Assembly (NCBI GenBank): GCA_910584125.1
Contig: CAJTXU010000003.1
Span: 51,137 to 115,136, forward strand
Origin: an uncultured Muribaculaceae bacterium
Lineage (GTDB): Bacteria > Bacteroidota > Bacteroidia > Bacteroidales > Muribaculaceae
Direction: 5' to 3'
Length of the DNA stretch: 64,000 nucleotides
Within the stretch, counting starts at the first letter, position 1. Every line of letters starts with the position of its first letter. The notes below the pieces were generated by a model, which worked only from the letters and a program-made list of their open reading frames with translations, was not told the DNA's origin and ran no database searches. Positions 17,903 to 27,753 of this stretch are shown here, one piece after another. The translations under genes were made by a program, and so were the position numbers.

Positions 17903-18445
17903 ATGATTTCCGGATTGATTCCCCACCGTTACGCGCTCGCTCTCTACAAGTTCGCGCAGGAATCCGACAGCTGCAAGGCTGTCTATGATGAGATGAAAAA
18001 CGTTATCTCGGCGTTCAGGTCGAATTCGGGCCTGGAAAAGGTGCTCTCGAATCCGTTCGTGGAGGCCGCCGACAAGCGCCGTCTTCTGCTTTCTGCCGCC
18101 GGCAGCGAGCCGGGGGAGGATTACCGACGTTTCGTCACCCTGATTCTCGACCATCACCGCGAGGAGTTCGCCTATCTCATGGCTCTGGCCTACCGCCGGA
18201 TCTATCGCAAGGCCAACAACATCCGCGAGGTCCGGATCACGACGGCGGCGCGTCTTCCGGAAGCCGAAATCGATAAGCTCCAGGGCGTCGTGGCGCGTGC
18301 TTACGCCGGCAGCTCGTTCGAATACAGCTATGCCGTCGACCCGGAGCTTATCGGTGGATTCGTCATCGATGTGGACTCCACCAGAATGGACGCATCCATC
18401 AGCAGTGAACTCGAACAATTACGTCAAAACCTAAGTAGCAATTAA
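17903..18445 (+). CDS. atpH: F1Fo ATP synthase subunit delta
   Basis: 180 residues. The N-terminal helical domain (IPHRYALALYKFAQE) binds alpha, and the C-terminal GGFVIDVDSTRMDASISSEL signature binds subunit b. It connects F1 to the peripheral stalk. Followed after 4 bases by atpA. Confidence 0.96.
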   Translation: MISGLIPHRYALALYKFAQESDSCKAVYDEMKNVISAFRSNSGLEKVLSNPFVEAADKRRLLLSAAGSEPGEDYRRFVTLILDHHREEFAYLMALAYRRIYRKANNIREVRITTAARLPEAEIDKLQGVVARAYAGSSFEYSYAVDPELIGGFVIDVDSTRMDASISSELEQLRQNLSSN

Positions 18446-18449
18446 GAAG

Positions 18450-20030
18450 ATGCTTAATCCCAGCGAAATATCAGATGTTTTAAAACAAGAGCTCGAGAAC
18501 ATCAACTCCAAGGTGAAGTTCGAGGAGGTGGGCACGGTGCTTAACGTCGGCGACGGCGTGGCGCACGTCTACGGTCTCGACAACGTCAGGAGCAACGAGC
18601 TCGTGGAGTTTGAAAACGGCGCCATGGGCGTCGCGCTCAACCTCGAAGAGAGCAATGTCGGTGTCGTGTTGCTCGACAAGGTGAATTCAATAACGGAAAA
18701 CATGTCGGTGAAGCGCACGGGAGAAGTTGCTTCTATTCCGGTGGGCGAGGGTCTGCTGGGCCGCGTGGTCAATATGCTCGGCGAGCCGATTGACGGTCGT
18801 GGTCCCATCGCGGGCGAGCGTATGCGCCTCCCCCTGGAGCGCAAGGCCCCGGGCGTAATCTTCCGCCAGCCTGTGAACCAGCCTCTGCAGACTGGCATCA
18901 AGGCCGTCGACGCCATGATTCCAATCGGCCGCGGCCAGCGTGAGCTCATCATCGGCGACCGTCAGGTCGGCAAGACGGCGATCGCAATCGACACCATCAT
19001 CAACCAGAAACAGAATTACGAGGCCGGCAAGCCTGTATATTGTATCTATGTGGCAATCGGACAGAAGGCCTCGACTGTGGCCTCGATCGTGCATACGCTC
19101 GAAGAGTTCGGCGCCATGCCCTACACAGTGGTAGTCGCCGCCAACGCCTCCGACTCGGCGTCGATGCGCTATTACGCGCCGTTCGCCGGCGTGGCCATCG
19201 GCGAGTACTTCCGCGACACCGGCCGCGACGCGCTCATCATCTACGACGACCTCTCGAAGCAGGCCGTCGCATATCGCGAGATCTCGCTGATCCTCAAGCG
19301 CCCCTCGGGCCGCGAGGCATATCCCGGCGATATCTTCTATCTGCACTCGCGTCTGCTCGAACGCGCCGCCAAGATTATTGGCGACCAGAAGGTGGCCGAG
19401 TCGATGAACGACCTCCCCGAGGCCCTGAAGGGCAAGGTGAAGGGCGGCGGCTCGCTGACCGCACTCCCGATCATCGAGACCCAGGCCGGCGACGTGTCAG
19501 CCTACATCCCGACCAACGTGATTTCGATTACCGACGGTCAGATCTTCCTCGAGACCGGTCTCTTCAACCAGGGTATACGTCCCGCCATCAACGTCGGTAT
19601 CTCCGTGTCGCGTGTCGGCGGTAATGCCCAGATCAAGTGTATGAAGAAGGTGGCCGGTACGCTCAAGATCGCACAGGCGCAGTTCCGCGAGCTCGAGTCG
19701 TTCACCAAGTTCGGCGGCGACATCGACCCGGTGACCGCAGGCGTGATCGACCGCGGCCGCAAGAACCAGCAGATACTCGTCCAGCCGCAGTATCATCCGT
19801 GGCCCGTCGAGAACGAGGTGGCCGTCATCTTCTGTGGAGTCAACGGACTCCTCGAGAACGTTCCTCTGGACCGTGTGCACGAGTTCGAGGAGAACCTCAT
19901 CCAGACACTTAAGCTGCACAACAGGCAGGATGTGCTCGACGTGCTTCGCGAAGGCAAGCTCACCCCCGAGGTCGAGCAGACGCTCACAGCCGTGGCACGC
20001 GAAGTGGCCGACGCCCTCGCAGCCGAGTGA
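18450..20030 (+). CDS. atpA: F1Fo ATP synthase subunit alpha
   Basis: 526 residues. Non-catalytic nucleotide-binding subunit with P-loop GDRQVGKTAIAIDTI near 172-186, and the signature region PAINVGISVSRVGG carrying the conserved arginine that reaches the catalytic site. Length is in the family range. atpG follows after 36 bases. Confidence 0.98.
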   Translation: MLNPSEISDVLKQELENINSKVKFEEVGTVLNVGDGVAHVYGLDNVRSNELVEFENGAMGVALNLEESNVGVVLLDKVNSITENMSVKRTGEVASIPVGEGLLGRVVNMLGEPIDGRGPIAGERMRLPLERKAPGVIFRQPVNQPLQTGIKAVDAMIPIGRGQRELIIGDRQVGKTAIAIDTIINQKQNYEAGKPVYCIYVAIGQKASTVASIVHTLEEFGAMPYTVVVAANASDSASMRYYAPFAGVAIGEYFRDTGRDALIIYDDLSKQAVAYREISLILKRPSGREAYPGDIFYLHSRLLERAAKIIGDQKVAESMNDLPEALKGKVKGGGSLTALPIIETQAGDVSAYIPTNVISITDGQIFLETGLFNQGIRPAINVGISVSRVGGNAQIKCMKKVAGTLKIAQAQFRELESFTKFGGDIDPVTAGVIDRGRKNQQILVQPQYHPWPVENEVAVIFCGVNGLLENVPLDRVHEFEENLIQTLKLHNRQDVLDVLREGKLTPEVEQTLTAVAREVADALAAE

Positions 20031-20066
20031 TAATATTGAACTTCCGCAAGAACACCATATATTGAA

Positions 20067-20954
20067 ATGGCAACGCTAAGAGAACTAAAGACAAGAATCG
20101 GGTCGGTGGCGTCGACCGAGAAGATCACCGGCGCCATGAAGATGATTTCATCGGCCAAGGTGCACCAGAACGAGGCGGCCCTCCGCAAACTGCAGCCCTT
20201 CAAGAACAAGCTGAAGTCGATCATGGGCCACATACTGGCCACTGACGTGAATTTCGATTCGCCGCTGATCACGCCCCGCGAGGTAAAGCGCGTGGCCGTT
20301 GTAGTGTTCGGTTCCGACGACGGACTCTGCGGTGCCTACAACCTCAATATCATCAAGGGATTCCTGGTGCGTGTCGACGCCATACGCAACGAGTGTGGCG
20401 CCGACACCCCCATTGATGTCTACGCTGTGGGTCGCAAGATCGAGAAGGCCGTGAGGCGTCTGCGCGACCCGAGACTCAACGTCATAGTGCCCCAGGGAGT
20501 CGACAGCAAGATGGACGGCACCACCGTCAACACGTTCACCCACGCCCTGCGCGACATGTTCATCTCGGGCGACGTTGACCGCGTCGAGACGGTGTATATG
20601 AAATATCATTCGATGAGCCGGCAGGTGCTGACGCACGAGATCCTTTTCCCCGTGTCGGAAGAGACCATAGCCGGCGAGGCGCGCGACACCGACGACAACC
20701 AGCTCTATATTTTCGAGCCCGACGCCAACAGCATCTTCAACGAGCTGCTGCCCATGTTCGTGCTCTCCAACATGCAGGAGATCACGATCCAGAACCGCAG
20801 CTCGGAGCAGGCCGCGCGCGTCATGGCAATGCAGAGCGCCAACGACAACGCCAAGAATCTGCTGGAAGACCTGCAGCTCGAATACAACAAGCTGCGCCAG
20901 CAAAGCATCACCACCGAGCTGCTCGACATCATCGGCGGCCAGGTGGAACGATAA
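20067..20954 (+). CDS. atpG: F1Fo ATP synthase subunit gamma
   Basis: 295 residues. The central shaft is formed by the N-terminal (RIGSVASTEKITGAMKMISSAK) and C-terminal (LQLEYNKLRQQSITTELLDI) helices around a middle domain with GSDDGLCGAYN. Last gene of the atp module. The next gene, nuoI, starts only 35 bases later with no terminator between, so transcription should continue into the second half of complex I. Confidence 0.97.
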   Translation: MATLRELKTRIGSVASTEKITGAMKMISSAKVHQNEAALRKLQPFKNKLKSIMGHILATDVNFDSPLITPREVKRVAVVVFGSDDGLCGAYNLNIIKGFLVRVDAIRNECGADTPIDVYAVGRKIEKAVRRLRDPRLNVIVPQGVDSKMDGTTVNTFTHALRDMFISGDVDRVETVYMKYHSMSRQVLTHEILFPVSEETIAGEARDTDDNQLYIFEPDANSIFNELLPMFVLSNMQEITIQNRSSEQAARVMAMQSANDNAKNLLEDLQLEYNKLRQQSITTELLDIIGGQVER

Positions 20955-20989
20955 TCCGATAACATACAGAGAACATATATCAATTTTTA

Positions 20990-21616
20990 ATGAGCAGTAT
21001 ATTAGAATATTTCAAGTCTGTAGGGCAGGGTATCAAGAGCCTGCTCGTCGGGATGGGAGTCACGGGCAAGGAGCTGGTGACACCCAAGATCACCGAGCAG
21101 TATCCTGAGAACAGGAAGACCCTGCAGATCGCCGACCGGTTCCGCGCGGAACTCACCCTGAAGTATGACGCCGAGGGGAGACACAAGTGCATCGGCTGCG
21201 GCATCTGCCAGATGAACTGCCCCAACGGAACGATCCGTCTTGAGACAAAGATGGTCGACCTTCCCGACGGAAAGAAGAAACGCAAGCTCGACAAGTATTT
21301 CTATGACCTCGGCAGCTGCACGTTCTGCATGCTGTGCGTCACCACTTGCCCGCAGAACGCTCTGGAATTCTCCAACGACTTCGAGCAGGCGGTGTTCGAG
21401 CGCGACAAACTCGTGAAGCAACTCAACTATCGTCCCGAGCCGGAGGGCGCGGACGTGGCTCCGGCAAAGCCCGCCATGGACCCCGAGAAGCTCGCGGCCA
21501 TCAAGGCAGAGGCCCTGAAGAAGGCCGCCGCAATCAAGGCCGCCCGCGAGGCCGCCGCCAAGAACGCAGCCGACGGCAATGCGAACGCAGCCGACGGCGA
21601 CGCCGCGAAGTCCTGA
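20990..21616 (+). CDS. nuoI: NADH-quinone oxidoreductase subunit I
   Basis: 208 residues. Two 4Fe-4S ferredoxin motifs, CIGCGICQMNCP and CTFCMLCVTTCP, carry the clusters that pass electrons toward NuoB. The last 60 or so residues are an unusual Ala/Lys-rich tail (AIKAEALKKAAAIKAAREA) beyond the normal end of the family. It resumes the nuo genes after the ATP synthase genes. Confidence 0.96.
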   Translation: MSSILEYFKSVGQGIKSLLVGMGVTGKELVTPKITEQYPENRKTLQIADRFRAELTLKYDAEGRHKCIGCGICQMNCPNGTIRLETKMVDLPDGKKKRKLDKYFYDLGSCTFCMLCVTTCPQNALEFSNDFEQAVFERDKLVKQLNYRPEPEGADVAPAKPAMDPEKLAAIKAEALKKAAAIKAAREAAAKNAADGNANAADGDAAKS

Positions 21617-21665
21617 CGGTAATTGATCTCCTTTTAAGTTCAAAAACAACAACTACAACTCAATA

Positions 21666-22193
21666 ATGGATTCAGTAGCGAATATTATTCTATATTTTGT
21701 GGTGGCCATCTGCATCACTATTTTCTCGGTGATGACGGTGACGAGCCGCAAGATTCTTCGCGCGGCCACTTACCTGCTCTTCGTCCTGATCGGAACCGCG
21801 ATATTCTATTTCCAGCTCGGATATCAGTTCCTCGGCGCCGTGCAGATAGCGGTCTATGCGGGAGGCATCATGGTCTTGTTCGTCTTCTCGATTCTGCTCA
21901 CGCGCAGACCTGACGACAAGGCTCCGCTCCTCGACTCCCACCGCCGCACGCTCGGCGTGCTGGTGTCGGTGGCGGGTTCTGTGCTCCTCCTGCTCGCGAT
22001 CTTCTTCATGCCCCTGATCGACGGCGTATCGTTGTCGGAATGCATCGAGTCGGGCATGACAATCGATATGAAAACCATCGGGCATGCTTTCGTCGGCACC
22101 GACAGATTCCAGTATCTGCTGCCGTTCGAGGCGATAAGCATCCTGCTCCTGGCATGTATAATCGGCGGCGTCACCGTGGCCCGCAAAAGATAA
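21666..22193 (+). CDS. nuoJ: NADH-quinone oxidoreductase subunit J
   Basis: 175 residues, five membrane segments. Conserved helix 3 segment YAGGIMVLFVFSILL, part of the proton path of the membrane arm, is present. 49 bases after nuoI and 12 before nuoK. Confidence 0.95.
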   Translation: MDSVANIILYFVVAICITIFSVMTVTSRKILRAATYLLFVLIGTAIFYFQLGYQFLGAVQIAVYAGGIMVLFVFSILLTRRPDDKAPLLDSHRRTLGVLVSVAGSVLLLLAIFFMPLIDGVSLSECIESGMTIDMKTIGHAFVGTDRFQYLLPFEAISILLLACIIGGVTVARKR

Positions 22194-22205
22194 TCCGCAC
22201 AGACT

Positions 22206-22517
22206 ATGGACTTAACAATGTTATGGTATCTCGTGCCGAGCGTCATCATGTTCGCCGCGGGTGTCTACGGGTTCTGCACGCGCAAGAATATGATCGCGCT
22301 GCTGATCTCGCTCGAGCTCATGCTCAACTCGGCCGACCTGAATTTCGTCGTCTTCAACCGGTTCCTTTTCCCGGGTTCGATGGAGGGCATGGTCTTCACC
22401 CTGTTCGCGATTGCAATCGCGGCCGCCGAGACCGCCATCGCGATTTCGATTATAATCAACATCTACCGTGAGGTCGGCAACACCGACATCAACTCCGTAA
22501 AACAAATGAGATTCTGA
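22206..22517 (+). CDS. nuoK: NADH-quinone oxidoreductase subunit K
   Basis: 103 residues, three membrane segments with membrane-embedded glutamates in LISLELMLNSADLNF and AIAAAETAIAISI, which are part of the fourth proton channel. Two bases separate its stop from nuoL. Confidence 0.97.
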   Translation: MDLTMLWYLVPSVIMFAAGVYGFCTRKNMIALLISLELMLNSADLNFVVFNRFLFPGSMEGMVFTLFAIAIAAAETAIAISIIINIYREVGNTDINSVKQMRF

Positions 22518-22519
22518 AT

Positions 22520-24505
22520 ATGGGCATTACTCTTCCAATATTGATTCTGGCCATACCGTTCACGATGTTTCTCGTGCTCGGCATCGGCGGCGTGAAGATG
22601 AGCCGCAAGACAGCGGGCGTTCTCGGCATCCTGGCCAACGGCACGCTGGCGGTGCTCGCCTATATCGTGGCCTTCACATATTTCTTCTCGGGCAATCCCG
22701 ATTTCATTGTCGACGGCGTGCGTCAGCAGGTTCAGCTGTTCGACGTCACATGGCTGGCGTTCACCGACCGCATGGTGGTCAACATCGGCTTCCTGCTCGA
22801 TCCCATCTGCGCCATGATGCTGGTGGTGATCACCACGATCTCGTTCATGGTGCATCTCTACAGCTGGGGATACATGGAGCATGAGCCGGGCTTCCAGCGT
22901 TACTACGCTTTCCTTGCCCTGTTCACGTTCTCGATGCTCGGTCTCGTGGTGGCCACCAACATCTTCCAGATGTATATCTTCTGGGAGCTTGTGGGCGTGT
23001 CGTCATATCTGCTCATCGGGTTCTTCTACAAGCTCCCGTCGGCTGTGTCGGCCTCGAAGAAGGCGTTCATCGTCACCCGTTTCGCCGACCTGTTCATGCT
23101 GATCGGTATCCTGGTGCTTTCCTATTACGTCTCGAACACTCCGGCCGACGGTCCGCTCGGCGGCGCGTCTGCCTTCAACTTCATGATGCTGAACTCGCAG
23201 CCCACCAACGTGCTCGCCTCGACGCTCGGAGCGACGTTCATGAGCGGCTCTGTTCTGACATGGGCCATGGTGCTGATATTCGTCGGCGGTATGGGTAAGT
23301 CGGCCATGATGCCTCTGCACATCTGGCTTCCCGACGCCATGGAGGGCCCGACGCCTGTGTCGGCACTTATCCACGCGGCCACGATGGTCGTGGCGGGCGT
23401 CTATCTTGTGGCGCGTTTCTTCCCCTTGTTCTGCGTCGTCCCCGACTCGCTGACGTTCATCTGCATCGTGGGTGCGATCACGGCGTTCTATGCCGCGGTC
23501 GTGGCCTGCGCTCAGATCGACATAAAGCGTATCCTCGCTTTCTCCACAATCTCGCAGATCGCATTCATGATGGTGGCTCTCGGCTGCGCCTACAACGAGC
23601 CCGTCGAAGGCGTGCATTATTCGGGACTCGGCTATATGGCCGGCATGTTCCACCTGTTCACGCACGCCATGTTCAAGGCACTTCTCTTCCTCGGCGCCGG
23701 ATGTCTGATCCACGCTGTCCACTCCAACAACTACACCGAGATGGGCGGCCTGCGCAAGTACATGCCGATCTGTCACATCACGTTCCTGATCGGATGCCTC
23801 GCGATCGCCGGCATCTGGCCCTTCTCCGGCTTCTTCTCCAAAGACGAGATGCTCGCCGCGATGTTCAGTCGGCACTGGTTCTGGGGCGCCTGGATGACGA
23901 TGGTGGCCGGTCTGACGGCGTTCTACATGTTCCGCATGTACTATATGGTGTTCTGGTGGGAGGAAAATCCCAAATACAAGCATGAGGGCCACAAGCCCCA
24001 TGACGCTCCCTGGCAGATGTCGCTGCCTCTGATCGTTCTCGCCGCCATAAGCTGCGTCGCAGGTTTCATTCCCTTCGGAGAGTTCGTGACATTCAACGGC
24101 GAGCCGTATCACATCCACATCGAGCCTCAGGTGGCTGTCACCTCGCTCATCGTGGCCGTGTCGGCGATAGCGCTGGCGACAGCGATGTATATCAAGAAGA
24201 ATCCATGGCCCTCGCGCGTCAAGAACATGTGGCCTGCGCTCTGGACGGCTGCGAACCGCCGCTTCTACTGGGACGAGATCTATCAGTTCATCACGCATAA
24301 GATCATCTTCAACCTCATCTGCCGCGGCATAGCATGGTTCGACCGTCACATCATCGACGGCACGATGGATGCCCTCGCCTCGATCACACAGTGGACTTCG
24401 GTCAAGATCAAAGGCATGCAGAACGGCAGCGTCCAGACTTATGTCATGTGGTATCTTTTCGGAGCCGTCCTGCTGGCGGCCATCACGTGGATCTGTATTC
24501 TCTAA
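22520..24505 (+). CDS. nuoL: NADH-quinone oxidoreductase subunit L
   Basis: 661 residues, antiporter-like proton pump at the far end of the membrane arm. The WELVGVSSYLLIGFF and the LPDAMEGPTPVSALIHAATM signatures are present. The C-terminal part (about 560-661) fits the long lateral helix and its anchor. Tightly packed between nuoK and nuoM. Confidence 0.97.
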   Translation: MGITLPILILAIPFTMFLVLGIGGVKMSRKTAGVLGILANGTLAVLAYIVAFTYFFSGNPDFIVDGVRQQVQLFDVTWLAFTDRMVVNIGFLLDPICAMMLVVITTISFMVHLYSWGYMEHEPGFQRYYAFLALFTFSMLGLVVATNIFQMYIFWELVGVSSYLLIGFFYKLPSAVSASKKAFIVTRFADLFMLIGILVLSYYVSNTPADGPLGGASAFNFMMLNSQPTNVLASTLGATFMSGSVLTWAMVLIFVGGMGKSAMMPLHIWLPDAMEGPTPVSALIHAATMVVAGVYLVARFFPLFCVVPDSLTFICIVGAITAFYAAVVACAQIDIKRILAFSTISQIAFMMVALGCAYNEPVEGVHYSGLGYMAGMFHLFTHAMFKALLFLGAGCLIHAVHSNNYTEMGGLRKYMPICHITFLIGCLAIAGIWPFSGFFSKDEMLAAMFSRHWFWGAWMTMVAGLTAFYMFRMYYMVFWWEENPKYKHEGHKPHDAPWQMSLPLIVLAAISCVAGFIPFGEFVTFNGEPYHIHIEPQVAVTSLIVAVSAIALATAMYIKKNPWPSRVKNMWPALWTAANRRFYWDEIYQFITHKIIFNLICRGIAWFDRHIIDGTMDALASITQWTSVKIKGMQNGSVQTYVMWYLFGAVLLAAITWICIL

Positions 24506-24532
24506 TTGTAATTGTCGCAAAATATTCTGATT

Positions 24533-26047
24533 ATGTTTTCAAATTTCTTAATCTGGTTTGTAGTGGTTCCCATCATCATGATGGCCGGGCTCGCATGTTG
24601 CGGCAACAGCAATATGAAGGCCATACGCACCGTGATGGTGACCTGCTCCACAGTGCTGCTCGGCATGGCCATATGGCTCGTGTGCGAGTTCCTGGGGCTG
24701 CGTGCCGCCGGTGACACGAGCGAGATGCTCTTCACCGGAAGCTGGATGTGGTATGAACCCCTCAACATACACCTCGCCGTCGGTGTCGACGGCATCTCGG
24801 TGCTCATGCTCCTTCTCTCTTCGATCATCGTATTCGCCGGAACCTTCGCGTCGTGGAAGATAGATCCGCTGCCCAAGAACTTCTTCCTTTGGTTCGCGCT
24901 CCTGTCGACGGGCGTATTCGGATTCTTCATCTCGATCGACATGTTCACGATGTTCATGTTCTACGAGGTGGCCCTGATTCCCATGTATCTTCTCATCGGC
25001 GTCTGGGGCACGGGCCGCAAGGAGTATTCGGCGATGAAGCTGACCCTGATGCTGATGGGCGGCTCGGCGTTCCTTATGCTCGGCCTTCTCGGCATCTATT
25101 GGCACAGCGCCCCCGCCGGCGAAGTGCACACCTGGAATATCCTTGAGATCGCCCACAACAACGCAATCGCCCCGTCGTGGCAGAATCTTCTGTTCTGCTT
25201 CACGTTCGTCGGCTTCGGCGTGCTCGGCGCCATGTTCCCGTTCCACACATGGAGCCCCGACGGTCATGCCTGCGCCCCGACAGCGGTCTCGATGCTGCAT
25301 GCCGGCGTGCTCATGAAGCTCGGAGGCTACGGCTGTTTCCGCATCGCCATCTACCTGCTGCCCGCGGCGGCTCAGGAACTCGCCTGGATCTTCATCATCC
25401 TCACGGGTATCTCGATTGTATACGGCGCGTTCTCGGCATGCGTGCAGACCGACCTCAAGTATATCAACGCCTACTCGTCAGTGTCGCACTGCGGCATGGT
25501 GCTCTTCGCCATCCTGATGCTTAACCAGACGGCCATGACGGGCGGTATCCTCCAGATGCTCAGCCATGGTCTGATGACGGCTCTCTTCTTCGCCCTAATC
25601 GGTATGATCTACGGCCGCACGCACACCCGCGACATCCGCGAGATGGGCGGTCTGATGAAGATAATGCCTTACCTCGGCGTCTGCTACATGATTGCCGGTT
25701 TCGCATCGCTCGGTCTCCCCGGCATGTCGGGCTTCGTGGCCGAGATGACGATCTTCTTCGGAGCGTTCGAGAACGCCGACATGTTCCACCGCATCTTCGT
25801 GATAGCGGCCACATGTTCGATAGTCATCACGGCGGTCTACATACTGCGCGTCGTCGGCAAGCTCGTGCTCGGCCCCGTGCAGAACGAGCATCATCTCCAG
25901 CTTACCGACGCCTCCTGGTGGGAGCGTTTCGCGACTGTCACCCTGATTGTGTGTCTTGCCGGTATCGGTTTCTTCCCCAACTGGATCAACGAGACCATCC
26001 GCGAGAGCTTTACCCCGATCATAGCGGCGCTCAGCTCGGCGATGTGA
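24533..26047 (+). CDS. nuoM: NADH-quinone oxidoreductase subunit M
   Basis: 504 residues from ATG 24533. An in-frame TTG at 24512 would add seven residues and is less likely. Antiporter-like proton pump with YEVALIPMYLLIGVWG and the HTWSPDGHACAPTAVSMLHAG signature, where HACAPTAVS replaces the more common HVEAPTAGS. The lysine/glutamate proton-channel positions look intact. 27 bases after nuoL. Confidence 0.96.
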   Translation: MFSNFLIWFVVVPIIMMAGLACCGNSNMKAIRTVMVTCSTVLLGMAIWLVCEFLGLRAAGDTSEMLFTGSWMWYEPLNIHLAVGVDGISVLMLLLSSIIVFAGTFASWKIDPLPKNFFLWFALLSTGVFGFFISIDMFTMFMFYEVALIPMYLLIGVWGTGRKEYSAMKLTLMLMGGSAFLMLGLLGIYWHSAPAGEVHTWNILEIAHNNAIAPSWQNLLFCFTFVGFGVLGAMFPFHTWSPDGHACAPTAVSMLHAGVLMKLGGYGCFRIAIYLLPAAAQELAWIFIILTGISIVYGAFSACVQTDLKYINAYSSVSHCGMVLFAILMLNQTAMTGGILQMLSHGLMTALFFALIGMIYGRTHTRDIREMGGLMKIMPYLGVCYMIAGFASLGLPGMSGFVAEMTIFFGAFENADMFHRIFVIAATCSIVITAVYILRVVGKLVLGPVQNEHHLQLTDASWWERFATVTLIVCLAGIGFFPNWINETIRESFTPIIAALSSAM

Positions 26048-26092
26048 GAACTTCAAACCACTCAATAGAAACAACAAGAACAACTGCATAAA

Positions 26093-27556
26093 ATGGATTA
26101 TTCACAATTTGGGGCGATGCTGCCCGAACTCATAATTCTCGGACTGTTCTTCATCGTGTTCCTCCTCGACACGTTCTCGGGCGAGAATGGCAGGAAGCCG
26201 CTGACGCCCGTATCGACGGTTCTGTTCGGTCTCGCCACAATAGCGATATGGATCATTCCGGCCAGCGGTGAGACGGTGTTCGGCGGCATGTATGTCGACG
26301 ACAGCGCCTGCAAGGCCATGAAGGCCATCCTCAACGTCGGGGTGTTCATCGTATTCCTGCAGTCGGCCAAATGGCTCGACAGCGATGAGGTGGCGGTCCG
26401 CAAGGGTGAGTTCTACGAGCTGATGCTCGTCACGCTCTTCGGAATGTATCTCATGATTTCGTCACGACACTTCCTGCTCTTCCTGATTGGTCTCGAGTCC
26501 GCGTCGCTTCCGCTCGCAGCGCTCGTCGCCTTCAACAAGAGACACTACGAGAGCCACGAGGCCGCCGTCAAATACATCCTCACGGCTGTATTCTCTTCGG
26601 CGATACTTCTTATGGGACTTTCGTTCGTATACGCATTCTCGGGAGGCTCGCTCTATTTCGACGATATCCGCGCCGAGGTAATGGGCGAGGATTCCGGTCT
26701 GCTGATCTGCGCGCTGGCGTTCATGATCGCCGGCATCGGTTTCAAGCTCTCGCTCGTACCGTTCCATCTCTGGACCGCCGACGTATATCAGGGAGCCCCG
26801 ACGGCGATCACGAGCTATCTCTCGGTAGTCTCCAAAGGCGCGGCCGCGTTCGCGTTCTTCGTCATCTTCGTCCAGGCGTTTGGCCCGCTCTATTCCGGCC
26901 TCTGGGAATGGATGATGTATGCCGTCATCATAGCGACAATCACGGTCGGCAACCTGTTCGCCATCCGTCAGAAGAACATGAAGCGCTTCATGGCCTTCTC
27001 GTCGATCTCGCAGGCCGGCTACATCATGCTCGGCGTCATGACCGAGTCGGCTCTCGGACTTGGCTCGATGATGTTCTACATCTTCGTGTACGTTGTCAGC
27101 AACCTCGCCGTCTTCTCAGTGATCTCGACTATCGAGAACAAGACCGGCAAGCTGAGCATCGACGACTATGACGGACTGCACAAGACCAACCCGTGGCTGT
27201 CGTTTGCCATGACTCTGGCGATGTTCTCGCTGGCAGGTATCCCGCCTTTCGCAGGATTCTTCAGCAAGATACTCATCTTCACGTCGGTGACGGCCTCGGA
27301 CAGCATGCCACTCTACATGCTCGTACTTGTCGCGCTGATCAACACCATCATCTCGCTCTACTACTACCTGCTTGTGGTCAAGGCCATCTGGATCAAGCCG
27401 GGCGAGGCGAAGGTTGAGTCGTTCCGCAGCGACAACGGCGAGCGCGTCGCGCTCTGGCTCTGCGTGGCCGGCATCATCTTCTTCGGTCTCGTGCCTTACA
27501 TCTACAAGTATTGTGTAGAGTCGGCACAGCCTGTTTTAGCCGTCATCGGCCTCTGA
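26093..27556 (+). CDS. nuoN: NADH-quinone oxidoreductase subunit N
   Basis: 487 residues, about 13-14 membrane segments. Signature LWTADVYQGAPTAITSYLSVVSK is present. Third antiporter-like pump and last gene of the block; a strong terminator begins 42 bases after the stop. Confidence 0.97.
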   Translation: MDYSQFGAMLPELIILGLFFIVFLLDTFSGENGRKPLTPVSTVLFGLATIAIWIIPASGETVFGGMYVDDSACKAMKAILNVGVFIVFLQSAKWLDSDEVAVRKGEFYELMLVTLFGMYLMISSRHFLLFLIGLESASLPLAALVAFNKRHYESHEAAVKYILTAVFSSAILLMGLSFVYAFSGGSLYFDDIRAEVMGEDSGLLICALAFMIAGIGFKLSLVPFHLWTADVYQGAPTAITSYLSVVSKGAAAFAFFVIFVQAFGPLYSGLWEWMMYAVIIATITVGNLFAIRQKNMKRFMAFSSISQAGYIMLGVMTESALGLGSMMFYIFVYVVSNLAVFSVISTIENKTGKLSIDDYDGLHKTNPWLSFAMTLAMFSLAGIPPFAGFFSKILIFTSVTASDSMPLYMLVLVALINTIISLYYYLLVVKAIWIKPGEAKVESFRSDNGERVALWLCVAGIIFFGLVPYIYKYCVESAQPVLAVIGL

Positions 27557-27597
27557 AAGCGTGCTCTGACAATAGAAATTACGTCAACATATGTCCA

Positions 27598-27630
27598 CAG
27601 CCCGTCGCTGACAGCGTCGGGCTGTTTTTT
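27598..27630 (+). terminator. Intrinsic terminator of the nuo-atp block
   Basis: CAGCCCGTCGCT, loop GAC, AGCGTCGGGCTG: a 12-bp stem with one T-T mismatch, then six T residues. Confidence 0.92.
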
Positions 27631-27735
27631 GAGGGGTTACGGCGTCTTCATAGAGACGAATGATACATAATTTTCCTATTAGGTATATAATTGTTCCATT
27701 TGGGACCTTTCGTGGACTTATTTCCGAATTTTTTG

Positions 27736-27743
27736 TATTTTTG
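27736..27743 (+). promoter_or_regulatory. Candidate -7 element of the orphan RNA
   Basis: TATTTTTG on the plus strand. The -33 match is weak. It lies 10 bases before two tandem palindromes. Confidence 0.5.
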
Positions 27744-27753
27744 CAATAGAAAT

